A stretch of 64,000 nucleotides of DNA, taken from the NCBI GenBank assembly GCA_964607765.1, contig CAZSNT010000015.1, forward strand, positions 1 to 64,000, given 5' to 3'. Below the pieces are notes generated by a model. It was given only the letters and a program-made list of their open reading frames with translations, had not been told where the DNA came from and searched no databases. The stretch is from CAZSNT01 sp964607765 (GTDB lineage Bacteria; Verrucomicrobiota; Lentisphaeria; Oligosphaerales; JABHEG01). Below are positions 9,453 through 17,700 of this stretch, piece by piece. The position numbers were made by a program, and so were the translations under genes. Position 1 is the stretch's first letter. Each line of letters begins with the position of its first letter.

Positions 9453-9577
9453 TCCACCCGGGAGCGGCGGCAAGAGCAACCCCACGGATGGGGGATTCCC
9501 AGGGAGACCGAGGTCCGGGCTACAGCAGAACGCCGAAGACTGAGGCCGCTCCGGAAGCCCAACGCCAGCAAACGCTG

Positions 9578-9724
9578 GTGACCATTTCAGAAGCGCTCGA
9601 TGAGTACACGGGCAACGACGTCGGCCTGGACTATGACAAGTGGGACGACTGGCTGCGTGAGGAAGGCAACACTCGGCCATCGCGGCCACTGGCGCTGGAG
9701 ACGAGCAGCGATCCCAGTCCGTGA
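9578..9724 (+). pseudogene. Possible remnant of a HEAT-repeat protein C-terminus
   Basis: An open segment of 48 codons whose core, LDEYTGNDVGLDYDKWDDWL, resembles the terminal motif (TGxDFGYDxxxWxxWW) that closes many planctomycete and verrucomicrobial HEAT-repeat proteins. No HEAT repeats precede it; upstream sequence in this frame is not protein-like. It could be a relic of a deleted gene or a short real peptide from the GTG at 9578. The rest of the 383-bp gap 9453-9835 shows nothing recognisable. Confidence 0.3.
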
Positions 9725-9835
9725 TGCTCGGACGCCAGTCGGGGGCGGGCAGGGCGCAGCGAGGGGCTTGCATCACCCGCTATCCCCCGCATTTTACCGC
9801 AGGTGGAAACGGGAAGAGCCGCCCGGAAGAGCAGG

Positions 9836-10400
9836 ATGCCCGATGGGAACCCGGTCTTGTTGAACAAGCAGATCCATCAGAGCCTGGTTATCCTTGGCGT
9901 CAACATTGTGACTGGCGGGCTGGGCGGCTTGGCGTTTCTCCTGTTTCTGTTCAGGGGCGACCCGATCCTGGCGGCTGTCCCTGCCGTTCTGGCGCTGCCG
10001 GCTGTGCTCCTGCAGCCGTGGAGTATCGCGTTTGCCTTCCTGCCGGACGGGGCCGTCCTCGCCCCTCCGTTGACGACCGCGGTCTCAGTGCCGCTGTACC
10101 TGTTCCTCGATCGGCGGGGAAAGCTCGAGCGCGCCAAGCAGAGCCTCCGGCGCCTGAAGACCAAGCGAACACTCGCTCTTGCCGGTTTCGTGGTTGCAGC
10201 CACTGCCCGCCGAGCAGGCGGGCAGCCGTTTCTCGAGCATGCCGCCGTACTGGTGGCGGCCAGTGCTGTCAGACCACGTCCGTGCGTTCACCACCCGGTA
10301 CTTTCCGATGGAGAACCGGGGTCCGGACGGGTGGCACGCGCTGGCGACATGGAGTCCGGAGGACCAGGTCCTCCACATGTGGATCAAGGACAATTTCTAG
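9836..10400 (+). pseudogene. Membrane protein gene broken by a frameshift at a palindrome
   Basis: From the ATG at 9836 one frame reads a natural membrane protein: three hydrophobic segments with LGGLAFLLFLF and VPAVLALPAVLLQP, then a basic stretch and the helix TLALAGFVVAATA. Beyond about 10201 this frame turns into low-complexity arginine/glycine-rich sequence. The next frame (+1) instead continues sensibly from RFSSMPPYWWRPVL to a natural C-terminus WHALATWSPEDQVLHMW and a stop at 10400. The switch coincides with a perfect 9-bp-stem palindrome (10203-10225). Removing 22 or 25 nt there gives one open frame of about 180 codons. It may be inactivated, or the indel may be a sequencing error at the hairpin. 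Confidence 0.6.
10203..10225. repeat. Perfect 23-bp palindrome (9-bp arms, 5-nt loop)
   Basis: Arms CTGCCCGCC and GGCGGGCAG around loop GAGCA. It sits exactly where the reading frame of the surrounding membrane-protein gene changes. Its compactness is REP-like, but no second full copy was noticed in this window. Confidence 0.75.
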
Positions 10401-10425
10401 TGGAACACAGGGTCGAGGAGGAGCC

Positions 10426-11745
10426 ATGCTTCAGATCGGCGCGGCAACACAGACGATAACCAACAAGGTCGGCGGCTATGTTCAGTGCGCGACCGCGGTG
10501 TGTCGGGCGCGTGAGATCAGGGACGAACTCGAAGCGAACGCGTTGTTCCTGAGCGACGGAACGACGCGTGTCGTGTTGGTGAGCTGCGACCTGGTCGGCC
10601 TGGAACCGGACGTGGTTGCCCGCGCCCGGGAAGCGGCCGCGGCCGCCGCCGGACTGGACCCGCGCGAGATCATCATCTGCTGTACGCACACGCATTCCGG
10701 CCCGTCCCTGATCCCGACGAACTACCGTATGCCACTGGACGGGGAATACGTCGAACGCCTGCTCGAATGGCTGCCGCAAGTGGTGGCCGCGGCGGTACAG
10801 GACGCGCGGCCGGGCCGGTTGGCCTGGAGCGGCGGCGAGGGCCGGATCGGCTTCAACCGGCGCTGCTGCTGGGCCGATGGCAGCCATTCGATGCACGGCG
10901 ATCCGACGCGCGCCGATTTCACCGGCTTGGAGGGCCCGGACGATCCGCAGCACCTGGCACTGTTCGTCGAAGACGTTGACGGCCGGATCCGCGCCGTGCT
11001 GCAGCACAACACCGGGCACCCGACCAGCTTCTTCAATGCGGGCGTCTACTCCGCCGATTTCCCGGGCGCGTCGCGGCGGTCGCTGCGCGACGTCCTGGGC
11101 GAGATCCCGGTCCTGTTCCTGAACGGTGCATTCGGTGACATCAGCTTTGCGAACCTGCTGCGCCCCGACCGGCGGCGGGAGGGCCGAGAGACAACGCTGG
11201 CGCGCGTTTCCCAGACACTGACCGCGGAGACACTGCGCCTCCTGCACCTTGCGGAGTTCGCAGCGGACATGCCGCTGCGCCACGAGTACGAGGATCTAAA
11301 GATCCCGGTGCGCTTGCCGGACGAGGAGTGCCTGGAAAGCGCCAGGGAACTCTTGGACCGCGTCGATCGCGGCGAGCAGGTCGCGCCGTTCGATATCATT
11401 TTCGCGTTCGGAACCCTCGAATTGCAGCGGCGCTTCGGGGCTGAGCCGGTGGATACGGTTCCGGTCCATGCCGTTCGGATCGGCGACCTGGCTTTGATCA
11501 CGCAACCGTGCGAGCTGTTCTGCCAGTTCGGGCTGGACATCAAGCGACGCAGCCCCGCGAAGGCGACGGTTGTCGTCGGGCTTGCGGACGGGTACTGCGG
11601 GTATTGTCCGACGGTCTACGGCATCCTCGGTGGCGGCTATTCGGGCAAGCCGATCTCATGGTGCCGGCTCGCGCCCGATGGCGGGTACCGGATCGTGGAA
11701 GGCGGGGCTCGACTGGCCAGCATTCTCTGGCGAGATGACGGCTGA
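10426..11745 (+). CDS. Neutral/alkaline ceramidase-like hydrolase
   Basis: 439 aa, starting at the ATG preceded by GAGGAGGAG. The first third matches the neutral ceramidase (nCDase) catalytic domain: the zinc-ligand motif THTHSGP (87-93) and HNTGHPTSF (194-202). The family's catalytic-serine loop GDVSPN appears here as GDISFAN (237-243), keeping Asp-x-Ser and Asn but replacing Pro. There is no signal peptide, unlike secreted ceramidases, and the C-terminal Ig-like domain of the animal enzymes seems absent. PVC bacteria encode many such non-secreted homologues of unknown substrate. Ceramide hydrolysis is therefore possible but unproven. Confidence 0.8.
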   Translation: MLQIGAATQTITNKVGGYVQCATAVCRAREIRDELEANALFLSDGTTRVVLVSCDLVGLEPDVVARAREAAAAAAGLDPREIIICCTHTHSGPSLIPTNYRMPLDGEYVERLLEWLPQVVAAAVQDARPGRLAWSGGEGRIGFNRRCCWADGSHSMHGDPTRADFTGLEGPDDPQHLALFVEDVDGRIRAVLQHNTGHPTSFFNAGVYSADFPGASRRSLRDVLGEIPVLFLNGAFGDISFANLLRPDRRREGRETTLARVSQTLTAETLRLLHLAEFAADMPLRHEYEDLKIPVRLPDEECLESARELLDRVDRGEQVAPFDIIFAFGTLELQRRFGAEPVDTVPVHAVRIGDLALITQPCELFCQFGLDIKRRSPAKATVVVGLADGYCGYCPTVYGILGGGYSGKPISWCRLAPDGGYRIVEGGARLASILWRDDG

Positions 11746-11843
11746 AGCACGACGGAGGCGGAAGTGGCGGCCCGTGGAAGACGAAAATCGGGACCCAGCC
11801 GTCCCATGGGATGGCCAGTCCGTGCCCGTGCCCAGCGCCGCGG

Positions 11844-11912
11844 TGCCCGTGCCCGAACTCGCCCGGAACCGGGCACGGGCAGGGGCAGGGGCACGGGCAG
11901 GGGCAGGGGCAC
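11844..11912. repeat. Hexanucleotide array and inverted repeat
   Basis: Seven consecutive 6-mers GGGCAC/GGGCAG occupy 11871-11912 on the plus strand. The array is preceded by an inverted copy: TGCCCGTGCCCG (11844-11855) is the exact complement of CGGGCACGGGCA (11870-11881), giving a 12-bp stem with a 14-nt loop. The G-triplets on the plus strand could form a G-quadruplex. It lies in the 394-bp gap between the ceramidase-like and phosphoesterase genes, where no gene was seen. Confidence 0.75.
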
Positions 11913-12139
11913 GACCGGAGACAGGCCCCGATTGAGCTCCGCGGGTTTGAATGTCCAAACTGGGGTCTCGCGAGAACTGATGTCATCAGCCTCAAAAACA
12001 GCGATCAATAACCGGTTTTCGCTCCACTATGGGATGACAGTGAAATCGGGACCCACATGTGGGTAGAGGACATTGCGTCACTGCGTCACCGGGCCTGTTC
12101 GCTCAGTGGCAGATGCCGGGTGATCCGGGGGCCCTCTTG

Positions 12140-12982
12140 ATGGAACAGCGAGTAGAGCCACAGCCTGAGCCGGTCGACACCCAGCTGATAGAGCCTGTGC
12201 CGCTGGTGCGAACGAGGACCTTGCGTCGCGTTCTCGGCGCCATCCTCGGCGTAGGGATGTTGGGTGCTCTGCTGGTGTTCTATGCCGTCAAGATTGAGCC
12301 GACGTGGATTCAGGAGCGTACGGTTGTGCTGGGCAGTCCCGCGCGTGTACGCTGCATCCACATCACGGACATCCACTACAGAGGCGACCGCCGGTACCTG
12401 GAACGCGTGGTGGAGCAGGTGAATGCCCTGCCTGGCGATTTCGTGTGTCTGACGGGCGACATCGTCGAGGATCTCCCGTTCCTGGACGAGGCCCTGGATA
12501 TCCTTGCGGGCGTCAGCAAACCGATGTACGGCGTGCGCGGGAATCACGACTGCTGGGATGCGGCGGCTGTGGCGGCGCTCCGGGACTGCTGTCGCTCGAC
12601 AGGCGGTGATTGGCTGCTCGACGAGAGTGTGCTCGTTCTCGATGGAAGAGTCGAGGTGATTGGGAGTACGGGGCGCCTGAGCCGCCTGCCTGCCCCGAAG
12701 TCCGGCAGCCCGGCTGCACGCGTGCTGTTGGTCCATGATCCCATCGCTGCGGCACGGATCACGAACGCGCAGTTCGACGTGATTTTGGCAGGACACACGC
12801 ACGGCGGGCAAGTGCGGATTCCCGGGAAAGGCGCGCTGCTGGACCTTGTGCTGGTCGGAGAGCTCGACCTCGGCCTGTTCCGGACTCAGGCCGGTCCGCT
12901 CTATGTCAATCCCGGCATCGGCACGTTCGCCGTCCCGGCTCGTTTCGGATGCCGCCCCGAGATCACAATCATCGAGTTGTGA
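12140..12982 (+). CDS. Membrane-anchored metallophosphoesterase
   Basis: 280 aa from the ATG at 12140; in-frame starts at 12113 and 12059 are possible and ribosome sites are weak for all. One N-terminal transmembrane helix (LGAILGVGMLGALLVFY) precedes a calcineurin-type phosphoesterase domain with every metal motif: ITDIHY (D-x-H), LTGDIVE (GD), VRGNHDCW (GNHD) and AGHTHGGQ (GHTH). This layout matches the YkuE/LpxG-like membrane phosphoesterases, some of which hydrolyse UDP-diacylglucosamine or other lipid-linked phosphates. The specific substrate is unknown. The 3' end overlaps the convergent HEAT-repeat gene by 14 bp. Confidence 0.88.
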   Translation: MEQRVEPQPEPVDTQLIEPVPLVRTRTLRRVLGAILGVGMLGALLVFYAVKIEPTWIQERTVVLGSPARVRCIHITDIHYRGDRRYLERVVEQVNALPGDFVCLTGDIVEDLPFLDEALDILAGVSKPMYGVRGNHDCWDAAAVAALRDCCRSTGGDWLLDESVLVLDGRVEVIGSTGRLSRLPAPKSGSPAARVLLVHDPIAAARITNAQFDVILAGHTHGGQVRIPGKGALLDLVLVGELDLGLFRTQAGPLYVNPGIGTFAVPARFGCRPEITIIEL

Positions 12983-14801
12983 CACGGCTGACACGCCTGT
13001 AGACGGGGATCATGCGGCGTGGCGGCTGCGGGCGTTGTTCCGGCCGGCGGCCGGCGAGGAAGGCCCGGGCCTGGCGCGCGTATTCACTGCTCTCCGGGGT
13101 GGGGTAGAAACCCATGTCCTCTGCTGCGCTCGCTTCGTCGCTCTTGGCTGCCGAGTGGATGTCCAGGACAGTGTTGGCCAGGGGGAGGACGCTGCTCTGT
13201 TCCCGGGCGCACTGCACCAAGGCCCAGGCGGCGGAGACAAGGACGGGCTCGGAGTCGAACTCCATCACGCCCATGACAGGAATGACCGGTGTCGTTGCCT
13301 GGGTGACCATACGCTTCATGACAGCCATGTCGATGGGGCGTACACGCGAGGCGGCCCAGCACGCAGTGGCTCTGTCGAGCGACGACGTAACAGCGGTCTC
13401 ACTCACTGACTTCAGCACGCGGAGGATTGTGGCGTTGAAGGCATCGCCCGCGCCGATTCGTCCCATGGCTTCCACGGCGCGTCGGCGTGTCTCGGCGTCC
13501 GGATCGAAGACAAGCCGGCGGATGACGTCGAACGTGGCGGGCGCAGCGAACACGCCGAGTGCCTGCGCGACTTCACGTCGGACTTCGGGGGCTTCGTGCT
13601 GCGCCAATGCGGCGACCGGCGCGGCAACAGCGCGCATGTTGAATCGTTGCAGCGCAAAGACTGCGGCGGCCACGTTCCGGGGGATGGTCTCGCGGCGCAG
13701 TTGCTCGTACACCGTTTGGCTGTGTTGGTCGGCTCGTGTTTCGCCCAAGACGCGACAAACGTGGCAACGGGCGAACGGGTTGGCGTCCGTGAGCCGTTCC
13801 GCCACGGCATCGCCCACGCTGCAGTGCGGGTCGATCGCCGTCAGACTGGCAGCGGCCTGGCACCGAACCAGGTTCGACGGATCGCTGAGCAGGGGCACGA
13901 GGCCCTGCAGCGTCTTGGGCCCGGGCAGCGCTGCAAGCTGCGCTGCAGCGACACGCCGCACTTCGGCGTCTGCGTCTTCTGCGAAGGAATGGACGAGGTC
14001 CTGCAGCGGCTTTGCCTGTGCCTGCCCGAGGCTCTCAACGAGGACGGCACGAACAGTGGACAGCGTGTCCGGGGCCAGGGCTCCGGCAATCTCGATTGCC
14101 AACTGCAGCGGCAGCCGGGTCAGCTCACCGGCGATGGCGACTCGTGCCGCGGGGTGACCGTCGTCACGGCACGCGGCCAGAAGCGCAACGCGTGCCTGTG
14201 GTGCCTTGCCGTGCGCGGCGAGGGCGCCAAAGGCCTCGGCCCGGACGACAGAGTCCGCGTCCTCGCAGCACTGGAGCAGAACATCGAGGCGGGCGACTGG
14301 CGCGTGGCGGCGCAGGGCGGCGCAGGCAGCGCCCCTGACGAGTGCGTCGGGGTCATTCCGGGCCAGATCGCTCAGCTGCGAGAGAGGGGGTTCGGGAAGG
14401 CGTTGGGCAACCGCGGCAGCCCAATACCGTACCTGAGCGTATTCGTGCGCCAGCATGTCGGACAAGCGCGAGGCAACGTCTGGGTCGAGGGGATCCGCTT
14501 GCGACAACTCCTTCAGGAACGACGCCATCACGACCGGGTCCGGCTCTTTGCTCAGGTGGCTGACCAGCGTCTGGCTGGCCAGCGGCGTGCCTGCTTGACG
14601 CAACTGCTGCGCGATGGCGCAGCGCAGCTGTCTGTCGCCGAGCACCAGGCCGCTCGCGAGCATCGCCGTTTCCTCGGTCGTGACCAGAAGCGGGCCGGGG
14701 CCGGGGTACAGGTCCTGGGCGGTCAGCGGTCGCTCCTGCCAGAGCGGCAGCAGCAGCGGGAAGAGCTTTACAACTGTGGCGATCTGGAGCATGCCAGTCA
14801 C
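12969..14801 (-). CDS. HEAT-repeat protein
   Basis: 610 aa made largely of HEAT-type helix pairs, roughly from residue 60 to 470; typical units are EVRREVAQALGVF, ETRRRAVEAMGRIG and EVRRVAAAQLAAL. The first 40 residues are hydrophobic (VVKLFPLLLPLW), perhaps a signal anchor. No enzyme domain, and a Pro/Arg-rich C-terminus. Its start overlaps the stop of the ABC permease by 4 bp (ATGA type), so the two are translationally coupled and it is the last gene of the pfp-ABC operon. HEAT solenoids usually act as protein-binding scaffolds; the partner may be the ABC complex encoded just upstream. Confidence 0.85.
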   Translation of the reverse strand: MTGMLQIATVVKLFPLLLPLWQERPLTAQDLYPGPGPLLVTTEETAMLASGLVLGDRQLRCAIAQQLRQAGTPLASQTLVSHLSKEPDPVVMASFLKELSQADPLDPDVASRLSDMLAHEYAQVRYWAAAVAQRLPEPPLSQLSDLARNDPDALVRGAACAALRRHAPVARLDVLLQCCEDADSVVRAEAFGALAAHGKAPQARVALLAACRDDGHPAARVAIAGELTRLPLQLAIEIAGALAPDTLSTVRAVLVESLGQAQAKPLQDLVHSFAEDADAEVRRVAAAQLAALPGPKTLQGLVPLLSDPSNLVRCQAAASLTAIDPHCSVGDAVAERLTDANPFARCHVCRVLGETRADQHSQTVYEQLRRETIPRNVAAAVFALQRFNMRAVAAPVAALAQHEAPEVRREVAQALGVFAAPATFDVIRRLVFDPDAETRRRAVEAMGRIGAGDAFNATILRVLKSVSETAVTSSLDRATACWAASRVRPIDMAVMKRMVTQATTPVIPVMGVMEFDSEPVLVSAAWALVQCAREQSSVLPLANTVLDIHSAAKSDEASAAEDMGFYPTPESSEYARQARAFLAGRRPEQRPQPPRRMIPVYRRVSRVTTR

Positions 14802-16690
14802 TGTTCCCTGTGATTAAAGATGACGTGTACGCGGATGGCTGTCACGAACAGCAGCAGCAGTGTGGTTGCTGTGAGGAACAGCAGGTTGTTCTGCCACAGT
14901 CGGCGTCCGAACAGCAAAGGCAAGTCGGCGAACCACTTGTCCGAGGTGATTTGGAGTGCGGCGATCAGGGGGTTGCAGGTCAGCACGAACGTCTGCAGCT
15001 TGGGCGATACGCGACTGCCGAACAGCAGTACGCTCAACGAGCCGAGACAAATGAGTGCGGAGAAACAGTAGCTGAGCGCCGTTGCCGCGCCTGTGCGTCT
15101 GACCATGGTTGACGCACACAGACCGGCTGCGACAAACACGACGGCGGTCAGCACGAGGACGCCTGCCCAGGCGATGACGCGCCAGGACATGGAGTTGGCT
15201 GCGATGTACCGGGCTGTCAGGACGACCGGCACGACACAGAGGCACGCGACAGCGCTCCGCAGCAGCAGCGCGATGAACCGAGCGCGGACGAACGAGGTCA
15301 GCCGGGAAGCGAGCCAAAGCCCGAACTCGATAACGACCACACACGCCAGGATCCTGAGCCCGAGTTGGGTCAGCACGGCACAGCAGGACGACTGTTGCGT
15401 CTCCAGGTAAGCCATGGCCCACAGCACGGGCAGAGCGCTGGTCAGGAAGATCAGCACGTAGGCGAACCCCGCCCGAATCTTGCCGGTCACCACGGTGTGC
15501 ACGGGCAGTCCGGTCATGCGCAGCATCACGAGTGTGCCGGTGGTACGTTCATCCGTGATACTGCCGCTGCACACGGCCGGCGCGAAGAACGCCGCCACGC
15601 CCACCTGGAAGATGATCGCGGCCAGCCGCACCGTGTCGGGTCGGAGGTCGGTAGCGAATTGCAGCGCCACGAGCGTCAGCAAGCCCATGCACAGGATCAT
15701 GCATGCTGCGAGGCTGCGCAGGATGAACTTCGGTTTCCCGAAAATCCGGCTGCGTATCTCTGCAACAAAGACGGGATTCCGCCACAGGGCGATGGGTTTC
15801 TTGCGTTTCAGCGGATCGATCAGATAGAAGGGGAACATCAGTTTACGGCGGATCGCCGTGCGCGTGTCCGAGTATTGCTGCGCTGTCTTCTGCTTGCCGC
15901 TGCGCGCCGGGCGCAGCACGAACAGGCAGAACAGGCCGAGGAACAGGGCTGCCAGGGCGCCCATGCCGATGACGTGCCAGCGAAAGACCTGTCCGGCTTG
16001 CACTCCGGCGACGGACACCTCGTAGCGTTCCGGGTGGTTGAGCGCGAGCAGTGCTTCGAACGGGCTCAGGCTGCGCACTGCCTGCCAGAGCGTCCGCAGC
16101 CCTACGAGGCTTGGAAGCAACACGGAGGGCAGCCACGTTGCGCCGGCCATGGTCATCAGCCCCAGGTAGGTCCAGACCAGCGCGGTGAAACTGCGTCGGC
16201 ACATGGCGCTGACGGCCAGGCCGAACAGTCCGTATGTCAGCGTCGCGAGCAGCACGACGCCGTAAGCCCGGGTGAGCAATCGGAGGCTGATGCCGCCGCT
16301 CAAGGCGCAGACCGCGGTGACAGGCATGGAAATAATAACCACGAGGAACGTGATGGCGAGTGCGGAGAAGAGCTTGCCGAACATGATCTCTGCGGGCGTC
16401 AGCAGGGAGGTGAAGAGCAGGTCGTAGGACTTGTTCTCGCGTTCCTGCGTGATTGTCGTGGCTACGAACCCGGGGATGATGAGGATGATGAACGCGAGAT
16501 TCACATTGAGGAACACGGCGAAGATCTCGTTGCTGTTCGCCTCGGAGAAGATCCCGGTACGGGGCCAGAGGATGAGGATGATGGCGGCCAGCGCGAGCAC
16601 CAGGCTGAGAGTCAGGGCCAGTGTCTTGCGGCATCGCGCGTTCGCACGAAATTCGCGCAGGAAAATTGGGTTGTCCCACAGGCGCAGCAT
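14798..16690 (-). CDS. ABC-2 type transporter permease, internally duplicated
   Basis: 630 aa with about a dozen hydrophobic helices. It consists of two similar halves: the cytoplasmic N-terminal motif WDNPIFLREFRAN recurs as WRNPVFVAEIRSR at residues 303-315. Each half also carries the ABC-2 signature of an ER-rich loop followed by a GK-helix (TQERENKSYDLLFTSL and TDERTTGTLVMLRMTG). Each half normally forms one subunit of a dimeric ABC-2 exporter such as NosY or GldF, so this chain may supply both membrane domains. The ATPase gene ends 12 bp upstream. Cargo unknown. Confidence 0.88.
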   Translation of the reverse strand: MLRLWDNPIFLREFRANARCRKTLALTLSLVLALAAIILILWPRTGIFSEANSNEIFAVFLNVNLAFIILIIPGFVATTITQERENKSYDLLFTSLLTPAEIMFGKLFSALAITFLVVIISMPVTAVCALSGGISLRLLTRAYGVVLLATLTYGLFGLAVSAMCRRSFTALVWTYLGLMTMAGATWLPSVLLPSLVGLRTLWQAVRSLSPFEALLALNHPERYEVSVAGVQAGQVFRWHVIGMGALAALFLGLFCLFVLRPARSGKQKTAQQYSDTRTAIRRKLMFPFYLIDPLKRKKPIALWRNPVFVAEIRSRIFGKPKFILRSLAACMILCMGLLTLVALQFATDLRPDTVRLAAIIFQVGVAAFFAPAVCSGSITDERTTGTLVMLRMTGLPVHTVVTGKIRAGFAYVLIFLTSALPVLWAMAYLETQQSSCCAVLTQLGLRILACVVVIEFGLWLASRLTSFVRARFIALLLRSAVACLCVVPVVLTARYIAANSMSWRVIAWAGVLVLTAVVFVAAGLCASTMVRRTGAATALSYCFSALICLGSLSVLLFGSRVSPKLQTFVLTCNPLIAALQITSDKWFADLPLLFGRRLWQNNLLFLTATTLLLLFVTAIRVHVIFNHREQ

Positions 16691-16702
16691 CGCCTTCTCC
16701 GT

Positions 16703-17695
16703 CTATCCTTCGTCGCTCGGCGCCGACACGATGCGTGCCTTCTTGAACGACGGTTCCGTTGTCCGTTGAGCGGACGGGTCGCCGGTCACGTGCAGGAAGA
16801 CCTGTTCCAGGTCGGCCTCTTCCTCCCGCAGCGAGACGACGCGCACGTCGTGGCGTACCAGCAACGCATTCAGGTCCGCTACTTCGCCGCGTGTGCCTGC
16901 GAACACGAGGCGAAGCTCCGGGCCGGAAGCGACGGCATCCTCCACATTGGGGAATTCCCGGCACAGCTTCAACGCCTGAGCGGGGTCTGAGTCGACCTGC
17001 ACGATAAGCACGAGTTTCTCACGGAGATTGTCGGTGATCTCGGCAACCGTTCCGCACGCGAGAAGTTCGCCCTTCTGCAGGATGCCCACCAAGTCGCAGA
17101 CCGAAGCGAGTTCGGGGAGGATGTGCGAGGAGAGCAGTATTGTCTTGCCGAGGTCGCGCAGCCGCTGGATGGTCCGCCGCATTTCGATGCGTGCATTCGG
17201 ATCCAGGCCGCCGGCCGGCTCGTCGAGGATGAGGATTTCCGGCTGGTGCAGCAGCGTCTTGGCCAGTCCGACCCGCTGCCGCATGCCGCGCGACAGCGAG
17301 TTGACCTGGTAATCGAGCATGTAACCTGCGTCAGTGAGTTCGAGTGCCTCGTCGATGCGTCTCCTGCGCTCCTTGGGCCGGATGCGATATGCGGCACAGA
17401 AGAAATCCAGGTACTCCCAGACGCTCATCTGGTCGTAGACTCCGAACATGTCGGGCATGTAACCGATCATCGTTTTGATCGCGCGGCTGTTGTGGGGAGT
17501 GACTTCCAGGTCGTTGATGAAGGCACGGCCGCTGGTCGGTTTGATCAGGCCGCAGAGCAGCTTGATGGTGGTGGTCTTGCCGGAGCCGTTCGGACCGATG
17601 TACCCGAATATGCGCCCCTTGGGCACGGTCAGATCGAGGTCGAGGATGCCTCGGCCGGCGCCGTAGTCTTTTGTGAGCTTTTCGGTGCGGATCAT
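16703..17695 (-). CDS. ABC transporter ATP-binding protein
   Basis: 330 aa. Walker A GPNGSGKT (34-41), ABC signature LSRGMRQ (134-140), Walker B ILILDEP with catalytic Glu159, and the H-loop in LLSSHIL. The sequence is of the ABC-2 exporter class (CcmA/NosF/GldA-like), with a C-terminal regulatory extension of about 100 residues. It is encoded between the exported GATase-like protein (5 bp away) and the permease (12 bp away), so all three probably form one complex. Confidence 0.93.
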   Translation of the reverse strand: MIRTEKLTKDYGAGRGILDLDLTVPKGRIFGYIGPNGSGKTTTIKLLCGLIKPTSGRAFINDLEVTPHNSRAIKTMIGYMPDMFGVYDQMSVWEYLDFFCAAYRIRPKERRRRIDEALELTDAGYMLDYQVNSLSRGMRQRVGLAKTLLHQPEILILDEPAGGLDPNARIEMRRTIQRLRDLGKTILLSSHILPELASVCDLVGILQKGELLACGTVAEITDNLREKLVLIVQVDSDPAQALKLCREFPNVEDAVASGPELRLVFAGTRGEVADLNALLVRHDVRVVSLREEEADLEQVFLHVTGDPSAQRTTEPSFKKARIVSAPSDEG

Positions 17696-17700
17696 GGGCT

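Noticed and set aside
9803..10459. A single intact gene across the palindrome in one frame
   Set aside because: After 10205 this frame becomes arginine/glycine/proline-rich and runs 33 bp into the ceramidase gene in another frame; the alternative frame gives a natural ending at 10400.
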